DNA of 42,188 nucleotides from a bacterium. Its GTDB lineage: Bacteria > Planctomycetota > Planctomycetia > Pirellulales > UBA1268. The DNA lies in assembly GCA_029978085.1 (NCBI GenBank), contig JAPOJV010000013.1, forward strand, positions 1-42,188, written 5' to 3'. The position numbers and the translations under genes were made by a program. Below are positions 16,671-27,162 of this stretch, one piece after another. Below the pieces are notes generated by a model that ran no database searches, was not told the DNA's origin, and saw nothing but the letters and a program-made list of their open reading frames with translations. Within the stretch, counting starts at the first letter, position 1. Each line of letters opens with the position of its first letter.

Positions 16671-17202
16671 GCTACCAGTCGACGGACAGCCCGTCGGTTG
16701 CATGTCGATTCAGCTGCCGATTCCCCGCGCAGGGCGAGCCGACACCTCGGCCGACATCGGAGCCAGCATGGGCGGGCGACGAGCCGGCCCTCTTTCGGCC
16801 TGAGAAAAACGCATCCTCCTCTGCCTATCGGCAGCGGATGGACCGCAGACCGACAGGTTTTCAACATGGTTGCTGACAGGTTTTCCACCAGTCAGGCATG
16901 AGCCGTTGTGGCGATCACCTGCTGAAATCATGCCCTTTTCGCTGCGGTGGCCACCGTGATCTCGCTCCGAAGGCTCCATCGTGGTGCCCGGCGTTATTCC
17001 TCTTACTCATTCCTTCTTTTCTGATACTCCTTTTCTTTCACAAAGGAAGGAAAAGCCAGAAGTCCACGCTCTCAGGGACGCACCCGGACCGCTAAAAACG
17101 CCATCCGGAGGCCATTCAAGAGGCTCCCCAGAACGGGTAAACTCTCAGGTTCTCCCCGTGACGCCCCCCGTCGTCGCTCTCCGCGAGGAACACCATCGGC
17201 CC
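16671..17202. other. Origin-like non-coding region upstream of dnaN
   Basis: About 530 bases without a supportable gene, just ahead of dnaN-dciA-gyrB. It contains two DnaA-box-like repeats (16853-16889), a small hairpin CTGCC-TATC-GGCAG (16821-16834) and a pyrimidine-rich, relatively AT-rich island (about 16993-17060) that stands out in this GC-rich window and could be an unwinding element. Gene direction changes on either side agree with an origin. No dnaA gene is present. The dnaN promoter should also be here, but no strong match was found. Confidence 0.4.
16853..16889 (+). promoter_or_regulatory. Two DnaA-box-like direct repeats
   Basis: ACAGGTTTTCAAC and ACAGGTTTTCCAC recur with a 23-bp period, close to two helical turns. 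Inside each is a nonamer, TTTTCAACA and TTTTCCACC, one or two changes from the DnaA box consensus TTWTNCACA. This spacing and placement suit cooperative binding of an initiator. Confidence 0.4.
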
Positions 17203-18315
17203 ATGAATATCCGCTGCACCCGCGAACCGTTGTTGGCCGCCCTGCAGAGCGCCTCCGCGGTCGTTCCGGCTCGCTCACCCAAGCCCGTGCTGACGAACGT
17301 GAAGTTCGAGGCCAGCCGCGATGGCGCCGTCCTCTCGGCGACCGACCTGGAGGTGGGTATCCGCATCGAGGTCGAGGGCGTCGAGACCTCGGCGCCGGGC
17401 AGCGTGCTCTTGCCGAGCGGTCGGCTCATGGCGGTCGTGCGCGAGAGCAGCCCCGGCACGGTGTTCGACATTCACACCGACGGCACGGCCGCGGTCGTGA
17501 AGGCACCGCGGAGCGAGTTTCGCCTCCCCGCCGAGGATCCACTTGAATTCCCCTCCGTCGCCGCGTTTCCCGACGAGGCATGCTTCGAGGTCGCGACGCC
17601 GCTCGTTCGCGAGCTCGTCCGCCGCACGGTGTTCGCCACCGACAACGAATCGAGCCGTTACGCGCTCGGTGGTGTGCTCGTCGAACTCTCGCCGCAGGGC
17701 GTGATCGCCGTCGGCACCGATGGCCGGCGGCTGGCGAAGATGGAGGGGCCGGCTACCGGAGCCCAGGGCGCGGTCGCCGACGCCCAGCCGATCGTGCCTG
17801 CCCGGGCCATGCAACTCATCGAGCGGTGTCTCGGTGCTGCCGACGTGCCGGTGCGGATCGCGGCCCGCGCCAGCGAGATCATGGTCAAGAGCGGAGCCAC
17901 GACGATCTCGGCCCGGCTGGTGGATGGCCGGTTCCCCCGGTGGCGCGATGTGTTTCCCGAGCGGCCGGACGCGATTCGTGTGCCGCTCGTGGCTGGACCG
18001 TTTTTGGCTGCTGTGCGGCAGGCCGCGATCGTCACCAGCGAGCAGTCGAAGGGGGTCGATTTCTCGTTCGAGCCCGGCCAACTCGTGCTCTCGGGCCGGT
18101 CGGCCGAGAGCGGTGAAAGCCGCGTCGAACTTCCGATCGACCATGCGGGGGCCACCGTCCGTATCAAGCTCGATCCCCGGTTCGTCAGTGATTTTCTCCG
18201 TGTGCTCGACGGCGGCGCCGCCCTGACCGTGGAACTGACCGACCCCCAGAGTGCCTGCGTCTGCCGCACCGATGACGGCTATGCCTACGTCATCATGCCG
18301 CTGGCGGCCGACTGA
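17203..18315 (+). CDS. dnaN: DNA polymerase III beta subunit (sliding clamp)
   Basis: Forms the ring that tethers DNA polymerase to the template; 370 residues, normal for the family. The three clamp domains are visible in order: MNIRCTREPLLAALQSASAVVPARSPKPVLTNV at the start, LVRRTVFATDNESSRYALGGVLVEL in domain 2, and the C-terminal FVSDFLRVLDGGAALTVELTDPQSACVCRTDDGYAYVIMPLAAD, where the IMPL end lines part of the partner-binding pocket. GAGGAA lies twelve bases upstream of the start. It opens the dnaN-dciA-gyrB block; the usual recF between dnaN and gyrB is absent. Confidence 0.97.
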   Translation: MNIRCTREPLLAALQSASAVVPARSPKPVLTNVKFEASRDGAVLSATDLEVGIRIEVEGVETSAPGSVLLPSGRLMAVVRESSPGTVFDIHTDGTAAVVKAPRSEFRLPAEDPLEFPSVAAFPDEACFEVATPLVRELVRRTVFATDNESSRYALGGVLVELSPQGVIAVGTDGRRLAKMEGPATGAQGAVADAQPIVPARAMQLIERCLGAADVPVRIAARASEIMVKSGATTISARLVDGRFPRWRDVFPERPDAIRVPLVAGPFLAAVRQAAIVTSEQSKGVDFSFEPGQLVLSGRSAESGESRVELPIDHAGATVRIKLDPRFVSDFLRVLDGGAALTVELTDPQSACVCRTDDGYAYVIMPLAAD

Positions 18316-18332
18316 CGACCCTGGCTCGCGGC

Positions 18333-18728
18333 ATGGACTTCACCCCGATCGCATCTCCCCGGATCACCAGCAGAGGCTCGACTCGATCCATGGCTTTCTC
18401 GCCCCGACGAAATGCTGCCGCAGGTCCACTGTCGATCGGCAGCGTCATGTCGCGGCTCATGGCTCGGGCGGGCTATGACCGCGAGCAGGCATCAGCTGGG
18501 CTCGAGGCGGCGTGGCGGGATGCGGCTCCCGAGAGCCTGCGGACGGCCTCACGGCCGGGCCTCGTGCGTCGAGGCGTGCTCGAAGTGTTCGTCAGCCACT
18601 CGGCCCACGTGCAGGAACTCGCCTTCCAGAAACGGGCCGTGGTGGCGCGGCTGCAATCCCTCCTGCCCACTGAGGGCATCACCGACATCCGCTGCCGGCT
18701 CATGGCCGATGTCGGCGGCACCACCTGA
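18333..18728 (+). CDS. dciA: DciA (DUF721) replicative helicase loader/associated protein
   Basis: DciA proteins interact with the replicative helicase DnaB and are thought to be the older bacterial loading factor where DnaC is absent. The 131-residue product has the DUF721 pattern: a helical stretch with MSRLMARAGYDREQASAGLEAAWRDAAPESL, then RRGVLEVFVSHSAHVQELAFQKRAVVARLQSLLP and IRCRLM, the alternating strand-helix-strand of the KH-like core. Position between dnaN and gyrB fits strongly. The start is uncertain: ATG 18333 or 18390, neither with a ribosome site; residues before about 30 are not family-like. Confidence 0.82.
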   Translation: MDFTPIASPRITSRGSTRSMAFSPRRNAAAGPLSIGSVMSRLMARAGYDREQASAGLEAAWRDAAPESLRTASRPGLVRRGVLEVFVSHSAHVQELAFQKRAVVARLQSLLPTEGITDIRCRLMADVGGTT

Positions 18729-21251
<2,523 letters not shown>

Positions 21252-21301
21252 TCCGGCCCGCACGTGCATAGCCGGCTTGCATACCCGCTTTGGCAGTCGC
21301 C

Positions 21302-21387
21302 GCCGGCTCGGGGGCGGTGCAAGTCGCGTCGCGGGACCTCGAAGACTCGGTCCAAGGCTCCTAGAGCTTGCACCGACCCCCTCGCCT
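21302..21387 (-). repeat. Structured repeat family R1, copy A
   Basis: An 86-bp element between gyrB and the araC gene, in the orientation opposite to copies B and D. Outer arms GGTGCAAG and CTTGCACC pair perfectly and are extended by GGGGG/CCCCC. Inside are a short hairpin (GCTC-CTA-GAGC) and a longer one (GGACC-N10-GGTCC), giving a three-way junction on paper. It differs from copy B at about six positions. Confidence 0.8.
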
Positions 21388-21438
21388 ACCCGGTCGGCGG
21401 TGCCGAGCGCATGCGGCATGTAAGCCGGCTCGAGTTGC

Positions 21439-22353
21439 TCACCGACCCAGCAGCTGGCCGGGGGAAATGCCCGAGACGCGCTTGAAGGCGCGGGAGAATT
21501 GGTACTGGTCGGCGAAGCCGAGATGGGCCGCGACTTGTTTGACCAGGAGCCGGTCGTGCGTGAGCAGGTCGGCTGCCAGGCTCATCCGCTGCTGGAGCAG
21601 GTAGCGATAGGGGCTCACCGCGTCGAATCGCCGGAAGAGACGGCAGGCGTAGGCGGACGAGATGCCGAACTCCCGCGCGGCCTGATCCACGGACGTGAGC
21701 CGCTGCCGGTGGGCCGTGAGAAACTCCCGGAACCGTTCGTAGGTGGCGAAGGCCCGCGCGTCGCCGCCATCCGTCGGCAAGGCCCGCTCCGCGATCTTCG
21801 TCAGGAGCACACCCAGCAATTGCGTGCAGAGCAGCTGGCTGTGCTGGGACTGGGCGCGGCCGCACTGCTGAAGCAGATCGAAAACCTCCTCGATCTCCCG
21901 CGGCCGGCCGACCGTGAGGTGGACGCCCGGCGCGAGCCGCGCCGCCCGGAGCCGCGTTGCGGCGTCGCGGCCGACGAAGTCGATGTAATACTTCCGCAGC
22001 CGGCGGCGGCGATCGGTGCGGATCACGTGCGGCAGGCCCGGGCCGTAGGCAAACACGCTGCCAGGCCCGATCGGGAACTCGCGACCGCGGAGCGACACGG
22101 TGCCCCCTCCCGCCGCCACGAACTCGACGCAGAAATAAGGAAAGGCGTCTCTCGAGATTGTGTAATCGGACCGCACCCGCTCCATGCCGCCGCAGATGAC
22201 GGTGAGCGGCCCGTCGGCAGCCGGCCGCAGGTCGAGAAAGTAGCGATCGGCCGCCACCACCTGCCGGGACACGAATGCGGGCAGCGGGCGACAGCGACGT
22301 GACGGCGCGAGCATGAGGTCAAGAATAGCCATCCCGGGGTCAAGAATCATCAT
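21439..22353 (-). CDS. AraC family transcriptional regulator
   Basis: A ligand-responsive activator with an N-terminal cupin-like sensor (from about FVSRQVVAADRYFLDL, through FAYGPGLPHVI, to YYIDFVG) and a C-terminal pair of helix-turn-helices: SVDQAAREFGISSAYACRLFRRF and LLVKQVAAHLGFADQYQFSRAFKRVSGISPGQLLG. It is divergent from the sugar cluster beginning with the UxaE gene and is the likely regulator. The start is uncertain: ATGs at 22380, 22353, 22332 and 22314 are all in frame and none has a good ribosome site; 22314 would place a 21-bp-spaced direct repeat outside the coding region. An open extension further upstream runs into repeat copy B and is not real. Repeat copies A and B bracket the gene in inverted orientation. 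Confidence 0.88.
   Translation of the reverse strand: MMILDPGMAILDLMLAPSRRCRPLPAFVSRQVVAADRYFLDLRPAADGPLTVICGGMERVRSDYTISRDAFPYFCVEFVAAGGGTVSLRGREFPIGPGSVFAYGPGLPHVIRTDRRRRLRKYYIDFVGRDAATRLRAARLAPGVHLTVGRPREIEEVFDLLQQCGRAQSQHSQLLCTQLLGVLLTKIAERALPTDGGDARAFATYERFREFLTAHRQRLTSVDQAAREFGISSAYACRLFRRFDAVSPYRYLLQQRMSLAADLLTHDRLLVKQVAAHLGFADQYQFSRAFKRVSGISPGQLLGR
22317..22347 (-). promoter_or_regulatory. 21-bp-spaced direct repeats, candidate AraC-type operator
   Basis: GGTCAAGAAT occurs at 22317-22326 and again at 22338-22347, exactly 21 bp apart, on the side of the regulator start. AraC-type proteins typically bind two direct half-sites about 21 bp apart on one face of the helix. The site may be used for autoregulation or for control of the divergent sugar genes. 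Confidence 0.4.
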
Positions 22354-22418
22354 TCCGCGTTCACTCGGATAGCAGTACATTCGTGCAAAGCCCGAAAACC
22401 TGCCCCACCGATGCGTGG

Positions 22419-22504
22419 AGGCGAGGGGGTCGGTGCAAGCTCGAGGAGCATTGGACCGAGTCTTCGAGGTCCCGCGACGAGACTTGTACCGCCCACGAGC
22501 CGGC
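22419..22504 (+). repeat. Structured repeat family R1, copy B
   Basis: An 86-bp element between the araC gene and the UxaE gene, inverted with respect to copies A and C. Outer arms pair GGTGCAAG with CTTGTACC (one G-U type change), inner hairpins are GCTC-GAG-GAGC and GGACC-N10-GGTCC. It lies within the divergent promoter region of the sugar cluster. Confidence 0.8.
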
Positions 22505-22563
22505 GAACTCACTCTGTTCGTCGTCTGCAATAAAGAGCCACCGTGTCGCCCGGAGCGCCCCTG

Positions 22564-23817
22564 ATGAAAGCCCTACCCCGCCTCTCCTTCGGTGTCGGTG
22601 ACCGGTTCGCCCACGAGGCCGAGGCCCAATTGGCGGCGTTCGAGAAGCTGGCGGCGGCCGGCGTCGTGGTGGCGCCGGTCTGGAACAAGTCGAACCGCGA
22701 GCACTCGTTCATCGGCAGCGAGCCGGCGAGCGTCCGCGACGCGGCGGCCCGCGCGGTGGCCGCGCGGAACTGGCCGCACCCCTGGTTCGTCGACGCCGAC
22801 CACATCCGTCTCGAGACGGTCGATCGCTTTCTGGCGGCGAGCGACTTCTTCACGATCGACGTGGCCGACTCGATCGGTGCGGCCGCCGATGTCGCGGCCG
22901 TGGCGGCGTTCATCGCCCGACATCCGGAGCTCTCGAAGCCGCTGGCCATTCCGGGGATCGCCGCTCCGATCCAGCTCACGGCCGACGCCCTGGGGGCGAT
23001 CGTGCGGAAGTATCAGCCCGCCTGCCGCGAGGCGGGGGCCATCTGGCGACACATCCAAGCAGCCCGCGGCGACGACGTCGTCATCGAGGTGAGCATGGAC
23101 GAGACCGACGCACCGCAGACGCCGCCGGAACTCCTCGTGATCCTCGCCCTGCTCGCCGACGAGCGGGTGCCGCTGCAGACGATCGCCCCCAAGTTCACCG
23201 GCCGGTTCAACAAGGGCGTGGACTACGTGGGCGACCTCGCCCAGTTCGAGCGGGAGTTTCGTGACGACGTCGCCGTATGCGGGTTCGCGGCGCGGCAGTA
23301 CGGCCTGCCGTCGACGCTCAAGCTCTCGGTGCACTCGGGCAGCGATAAATTTTCGCTCTACCCCGTGATCCGCCGGACGCTCGCCAGCACGGGCGCCGGC
23401 ATCCACCTGAAGACGGCCGGCACGACCTGGCTGGAGGAACTGATCGGCCTGGCCGAGGCGGGGGGCGACGGCCTCGCCCTCACGAAGGAGATCTACGCCT
23501 ATGCCCTCGACCACGTGGACGAGTTCTGCGCCCCCTACGCCTCGGTGATCGACATCGACCGCCGCCGGCTCCCGCCGGCGGCAGAGGGGGACGCCTGGAG
23601 CGGCCCACGACTCGCCGCGGCGATCCGCCACGTGCCGAGCTGCCCGGAGTTCAACGCCGACATGCGACAGCTGCTCCACGTGTCGTTCAAGGTGGCGGCG
23701 AAGCACGGCCGCCGCTACACCGACCTGCTCGTGGCCAACCGCGAGATCGTGGCGCAACAGGTCACCGACAACCTCTTCGAGCGACACATGCGGCCGCTGT
23801 TTCTGGAGACGGCATGA
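22564..23817 (+). CDS. uxaE: Tagaturonate epimerase family protein (UxaE type)
   Basis: A 417-residue sugar-acid epimerase of the UxaE family, first known from Thermotoga, where it interconverts D-tagaturonate and D-fructuronate. Recognisable segments are APVWNKSNREHSFIGSEP, WFVDADHIRLETVDRF, IEVSMDETDAPQTP, IAPKFTGRFNKGVDYVGD, LSVHSGSDKFSLYPVI and GIHLKTAGTTWLEELIGLAEAGG; the His, Asp and Lys in these blocks probably hold the metal and substrate. Start chosen at 22564; CGGAG lies about 12 bases upstream, and a GTG at 22543 would add seven residues. It leads the sugar cluster and is divergent from araC. In this context the natural substrate may be another keto-sugar acid rather than tagaturonate. 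Confidence 0.78.
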   Translation: MKALPRLSFGVGDRFAHEAEAQLAAFEKLAAAGVVVAPVWNKSNREHSFIGSEPASVRDAAARAVAARNWPHPWFVDADHIRLETVDRFLAASDFFTIDVADSIGAAADVAAVAAFIARHPELSKPLAIPGIAAPIQLTADALGAIVRKYQPACREAGAIWRHIQAARGDDVVIEVSMDETDAPQTPPELLVILALLADERVPLQTIAPKFTGRFNKGVDYVGDLAQFEREFRDDVAVCGFAARQYGLPSTLKLSVHSGSDKFSLYPVIRRTLASTGAGIHLKTAGTTWLEELIGLAEAGGDGLALTKEIYAYALDHVDEFCAPYASVIDIDRRRLPPAAEGDAWSGPRLAAAIRHVPSCPEFNADMRQLLHVSFKVAAKHGRRYTDLLVANREIVAQQVTDNLFERHMRPLFLETA

Positions 23818-23824
23818 AGGGTCT

Positions 23825-23916
23825 CCATCCAAGCCCTGAGCGGGAGCGAGGGGATCGAGTGAGGGCGTCGTCCCACCACTCGCGATCCCCCGGCTTGCGC
23901 CTGGGGGCTTTTATGG
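23825..23916 (+). repeat. Terminator-like repeat family R2, copy 2
   Basis: Starts eight bases after the UxaE stop with CCATCCAAGCCCTGAGCGG and ends GGGGGCTTTTATGG, identical blocks to those at 12434-12487. AAGCCC pairs with GGGCTT, and the inner arms GGGGATCGAGTG and CACTCGCGATCCCC pair with a two-base bulge, giving a long hairpin followed by four T. It probably ends or attenuates the UxaE transcript before the next sugar genes. Confidence 0.75.
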
Positions 23917-23947
23917 AGAGCACCGCTTCGGCATGGAACGAGTGTTT

Positions 23948-24772
23948 ATGAAGTCAGCTGTCACGATCTGTCTCGTGCCCGAAGCCCGCCAAGGGCCGTT
24001 CGTGTTTCACGACGGGCTCGAGGCGGGCTGCCGAGCTGCCGCCGAACTTGGTTTCGATGCCGTGGAGGTGTTTCCCGAGTCGGCGGCAGGCCTGCCGACC
24101 GAGCAACTCCGCGGGCTGCTCGCGACGCACGGCCTCGCGCTGGCCGCCGTCGGTACCGGTGCCGGCTGGGTGAAGCACGGTCTCTCGCTCTGCCATGCCG
24201 ACGCCGCGATTCGCCGCCGGGCCTGGGACTTTATCGGTGAGATCGTGGATGTGGCCGGGGCGTTCGGCGCCACTGCGATTATCGGCTCGATGCAGGGGCG
24301 GAGCGACGCCGCCGTGTCGCGGGCCGCGGCGCTCGAGCACCTCGCGGAGGCGCTCCGCGAACTGGGCGGCCGGGCCGCCGCTCACGGGCAGGTGCTGCTC
24401 TACGAGCCACTCAATCGCTACGAGACGAACCTGTTCAACCGGCAGGCCGACGCGGCGGAATGGCTGCGGTCGCGGGGCATCCGGCACGTGAAGCTGCTCT
24501 GTGATCTCTTCCACATGAACATCGAAGAGGCCGATCTGGCCGCGGCCCTGGTCGCCTGCGGCGATCTCGTGGGTCACGTCCACTGGGCCGACTCTGACCG
24601 CCGCGCCGTCGGCCTCGGCCATACCGACGTCGCGCCTGTCGTCGCGGCGCTCGAGTCGATCGGCTACCGCGGCTTTCTCTCGGCCGAGGTGTTTCCGCTG
24701 CCCACGCCGCAGGACGCCGCCCGGCAGTCGCTCGCCAGCTTTCGCCACCACATCGCCCGCCTCGCTCCCTGA
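23948..24772 (+). CDS. Sugar phosphate isomerase/epimerase (TIM barrel, AP-endonuclease-2 type)
   Basis: A 274-residue member of the xylose-isomerase-like TIM barrel superfamily, cytoplasmic, acting on a sugar or keto-sugar acid. The metal ligands can be traced: Glu in LLYEPLNRYETNLFN, Asp and His in LLCDLFHMNIEE, His and Asp in HVHWADSDRR, and Glu in FLSAEVFPLP at the end of the barrel. GSMQGR and GTGAGW are also typical of hydroxypyruvate isomerase and tagatose-epimerase-like members. Two close ATGs exist (23933 and 23948); I took the second. The next gene starts 14 bases after the stop. The specific substrate is inferred from the cluster only. Confidence 0.8.
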   Translation: MKSAVTICLVPEARQGPFVFHDGLEAGCRAAAELGFDAVEVFPESAAGLPTEQLRGLLATHGLALAAVGTGAGWVKHGLSLCHADAAIRRRAWDFIGEIVDVAGAFGATAIIGSMQGRSDAAVSRAAALEHLAEALRELGGRAAAHGQVLLYEPLNRYETNLFNRQADAAEWLRSRGIRHVKLLCDLFHMNIEEADLAAALVACGDLVGHVHWADSDRRAVGLGHTDVAPVVAALESIGYRGFLSAEVFPLPTPQDAARQSLASFRHHIARLAP

Positions 24773-24786
24773 AGGTGTTTCGCGCC

Positions 24787-25239
24787 ATGCTCAACGGCCC
24801 CCTGCTCCATCCTGACATTCTCCGGATTCTCGCCCGCTCGGGGCATCACTCGAAGGTGCTGATCGCCGACGGCAACTACCCCGCGGCCAACAAGCGGGGC
24901 CCTCGGGCTGAACTCGTGTCGCTCCAGTTGATGCCCGGCGTGCCCACCGTCGCACAGGTGTTCGAGGCGATCCTCGGCGCCGTGCGGATCGACGAGGTGC
25001 ACACCATGGGCGTCGACCGCACCGACTCCTACGCCGCCGCCACGCCGGGCGACCCGGCCGTGTGGGCCGAATATCGCCGAATCCTCGCGGCCGCGGCCTC
25101 GCCCTGCGAGCTTCAGCCGATCGTGAAGTGGGACTTCTACGCCGCCGTCGCCTCCGACGACCACGTGCTCACGATCCAGACCGCCGACACTCAACCCTGG
25201 GCCAACCTCCTCCTCTCCCTCGGCTGCCGGACGTTTTGA
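24787..25239 (+). CDS. fucU: RbsD/FucU family sugar mutarotase
   Basis: Small enzyme (150 residues) that speeds interconversion of alpha and beta sugar anomers. Family marks are the N-terminal PLLHPDILRILARSGHHSKVLIADGNYPAAN, where the first His is catalytic, and the C-terminal IQTADTQPWANLLLSLG with the conserved Tyr/Trp pocket region. FucU handles L-fucose, RbsD handles D-ribose; this length and the neighbouring fucose-type enzymes favour FucU. GAAGGTG precedes the start at a normal distance. It overlaps nothing but is tightly packed, with 14 bases upstream and three bases downstream. Confidence 0.85.
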   Translation: MLNGPLLHPDILRILARSGHHSKVLIADGNYPAANKRGPRAELVSLQLMPGVPTVAQVFEAILGAVRIDEVHTMGVDRTDSYAAATPGDPAVWAEYRRILAAAASPCELQPIVKWDFYAAVASDDHVLTIQTADTQPWANLLLSLGCRTF

Positions 25240-25242
25240 ACC

Positions 25243-26175
25243 ATGCAGACACGCCCACTTGGCTCCACCGGCCTCCAGGTCCCGATCCTCGCCTTCGGCG
25301 CGAGCTCCCTCGGCGCCGAGTTTCGCTCGATCACGCTCGACGAGGCCGTCGCCAGCGTGCATGCGGCCGTCGACTGCGGCCTGAATCTCATCGACACGAG
25401 CCCGTTTTACGGCCGCGGCATGAGCGAGGTGTTGCTCGGCGTCGCGCTGACAGCCATACCACGGGATCAATACCTCTTGTGCACGAAGCTCGGCCGCTAT
25501 GACCTGGGCCACTTCGACTTCTCCGCCAGGCGAGTGGCCGAGAGCATCGACGTGTCGCTGCATCGGCTGCGAACCGACCATCTCGACATCGTGCTCTGCC
25601 ACGACATCGAGTTCGTGCCCATGCAGCAGATCGTGGACGAGACGCTGCCGGCGCTCGAGCGGGCCCGGCAGGCGGGCAAGCTGCGGTTCATCGGCTTCAG
25701 CGGCTATCCGCAGAAGATCTTCCGATTCATCTGCGATCAGGCCCAGGTCGACTGCGTGCTCAACTACAACCAGTACACGCTGCAGAACACGCGGTTCGCC
25801 GACGAGACGATTCCCTACCTGAAGGCCAAGGGCATCGGCGTGATGAATGCCGGGCCGTTCAGTGCGCGGCTCCTCACCGACGCCCCGCTGCCGGCCTGGC
25901 TCAAGGAGCCGGAAAGCGTGAAGCAGGCGGCGCGGCAGGCGGCGGACCTCTGCCGGACCCGCGGCAGCTCGATCGCGAAGCTGGCGCTGCAGTTTGCGAT
26001 CGCCAATCCCGACATCGCCACCACCGTGGCCGGCAGTGCGAATCCCGCCAACGTGCGGGCCTGGGCGGCCTGGGCCGCCGAGCCGCTCGACATGGATCTC
26101 GTTCGCGACGTGCAGGCGATCTTTGCTCCGGTCAGGAACGTTGGGCATGTGGAGGGTTTGGTGGAGAACAACTGA
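25243..26175 (+). CDS. Aldo/keto reductase, L-fucose/L-galactose dehydrogenase type
   Basis: An NAD(P)-dependent oxidoreductase of 310 residues. The aldo/keto reductase tetrad is visible: Asp in NLIDTSPFYGRG, Tyr in the same segment, Lys in LLCTKLGRYD and His in IVLCHDIEF. The length, the YGRGMSEVLLG block and FADETIPYLKAKGIGVMNAGPFSARLL match the D-threo-aldose 1-dehydrogenase / L-galactose dehydrogenase branch, which oxidises C1 of L-fucose or L-galactose to the lactone. It starts three bases after fucU and precedes a fuconolactonase-type hydrolase, so the lactone product would be used next door. Confidence 0.87.
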   Translation: MQTRPLGSTGLQVPILAFGASSLGAEFRSITLDEAVASVHAAVDCGLNLIDTSPFYGRGMSEVLLGVALTAIPRDQYLLCTKLGRYDLGHFDFSARRVAESIDVSLHRLRTDHLDIVLCHDIEFVPMQQIVDETLPALERARQAGKLRFIGFSGYPQKIFRFICDQAQVDCVLNYNQYTLQNTRFADETIPYLKAKGIGVMNAGPFSARLLTDAPLPAWLKEPESVKQAARQAADLCRTRGSSIAKLALQFAIANPDIATTVAGSANPANVRAWAAWAAEPLDMDLVRDVQAIFAPVRNVGHVEGLVENN

Positions 26176-26205
26176 GGAGAGCAGACGCAAGGCCTTCTCG
26201 CACGT

Positions 26206-26292
26206 GCCGGCTCGGGGGCGGCAACTGTCTCGTCGCGGGACCTCGAAGACTCGGTCCAAATGCTCCTCGAGCAGTCGCCGACCCCCTCGCCT
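26206..26292 (-). repeat. Structured repeat family R1, copy C
   Basis: An 87-bp element in the 135-bp gap between the aldo/keto reductase and the lactonase. The inner hairpins match copies A and B almost exactly, but the outer arms have changed on both sides: GGCAACTG pairs with CAGTCGCC instead of GGTGCAAG with CTTGCACC. The change of both strands keeps the stem. Confidence 0.8.
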
Positions 26293-26310
26293 CCCTGGAT
26301 GGGTAGATCG

Positions 26311-27159
26311 ATGCACATTGACTCACATCAGCACTTGTGGCGGTACTCATCGGCGGAGTATCCGTGGATTGGCGCCGGCATGGAGCGGATTGCGCGGGAT
26401 TTTCTGCCGGCTGATCTGGCGGCGGTGGCGAAGCCGCAGGGCATCGGCGGCAGCGTAGCCGTGCAGGCGAGGCAGTCGCTCGCGGAGAGCCGTTGGCTGC
26501 TCGAGCGTGCCGATGCTGATCCGTTCGTTCGCGGCGTGGTTGGCTGGGTGGACCTCCGCAGCCCAGATGTCGTCGCCCAACTCGAGCCTCTCGCGGCGCA
26601 TCCGCGGTTCCTGGGCGTGCGGCACGTCGTGCAAGACGAGCCCGACCCGCGGTTCCTGCTCGGCGAGGCGTTCGTCCGCGGGCTCATGCAGCTCCGACGG
26701 TTCGATCTCACCTACGATCTTCTGCTCTATCCCGAGCAGCTGTCCGCGGCGGTCGAGCTTGTGGGCATGCTGCCGGAGCAGCCGTTCGTGCTCGATCACC
26801 TGGCGAAGCCGCGGATTGCGCAGGGGGCCGCGTGGGATGGCTTTGCGGACTGGCGGCGGGATATCGAAGCCCTCGCCGCACACGATAACGTGTGTTGCAA
26901 GGTATCGGGCATGGTGACGGAGGCGGCGTGGCGCCGCTGGAAACCGGCCGACTTCGTCCCCTATCTCGACGTCGTGCTCGCGGCCTTCGGCCCCGAGCGG
27001 CTGATGTTCGGCAGCGACTGGCCGGTCTGCCTCGTCGCGGCGGAGTACGCCGACGTGGTGGCGATCGTGCGCGACTTCTTCAGCCAGGTGTCCAGCGGCG
27101 AGCAGGCACGAATCTTCGGCGATACCGCCACGCAGTTCTACGGACTCACGGAGGAGTGA
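26311..27159 (+). CDS. Amidohydrolase family lactonase, L-fuconolactonase type
   Basis: A 282-residue TIM-barrel amidohydrolase (COG3618 type) that opens the lactone formed by the upstream dehydrogenase. It starts MHIDSHQHLWRY, the metal-binding HxH, and has VGWVDLRSPD, GVRHVVQDEPD, FVLDHLAKPRI with a metal-site His, and MFGSDWPVC with the catalytic Asp. These blocks are standard for fuconolactonase and rhamnonolactonase. The start at 26311 is right for the domain; open sequence upstream belongs to the repeat. It is followed after three bases by the zinc dehydrogenase. Confidence 0.88.
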   Translation: MHIDSHQHLWRYSSAEYPWIGAGMERIARDFLPADLAAVAKPQGIGGSVAVQARQSLAESRWLLERADADPFVRGVVGWVDLRSPDVVAQLEPLAAHPRFLGVRHVVQDEPDPRFLLGEAFVRGLMQLRRFDLTYDLLLYPEQLSAAVELVGMLPEQPFVLDHLAKPRIAQGAAWDGFADWRRDIEALAAHDNVCCKVSGMVTEAAWRRWKPADFVPYLDVVLAAFGPERLMFGSDWPVCLVAAEYADVVAIVRDFFSQVSSGEQARIFGDTATQFYGLTEE

Positions 27160-27162
27160 CCC

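Noticed and set aside
22354-22530. N-terminal extension of the AraC regulator upstream of 22353
   Set aside because: It translates repeat copy B and is not related to AraC sensor domains.
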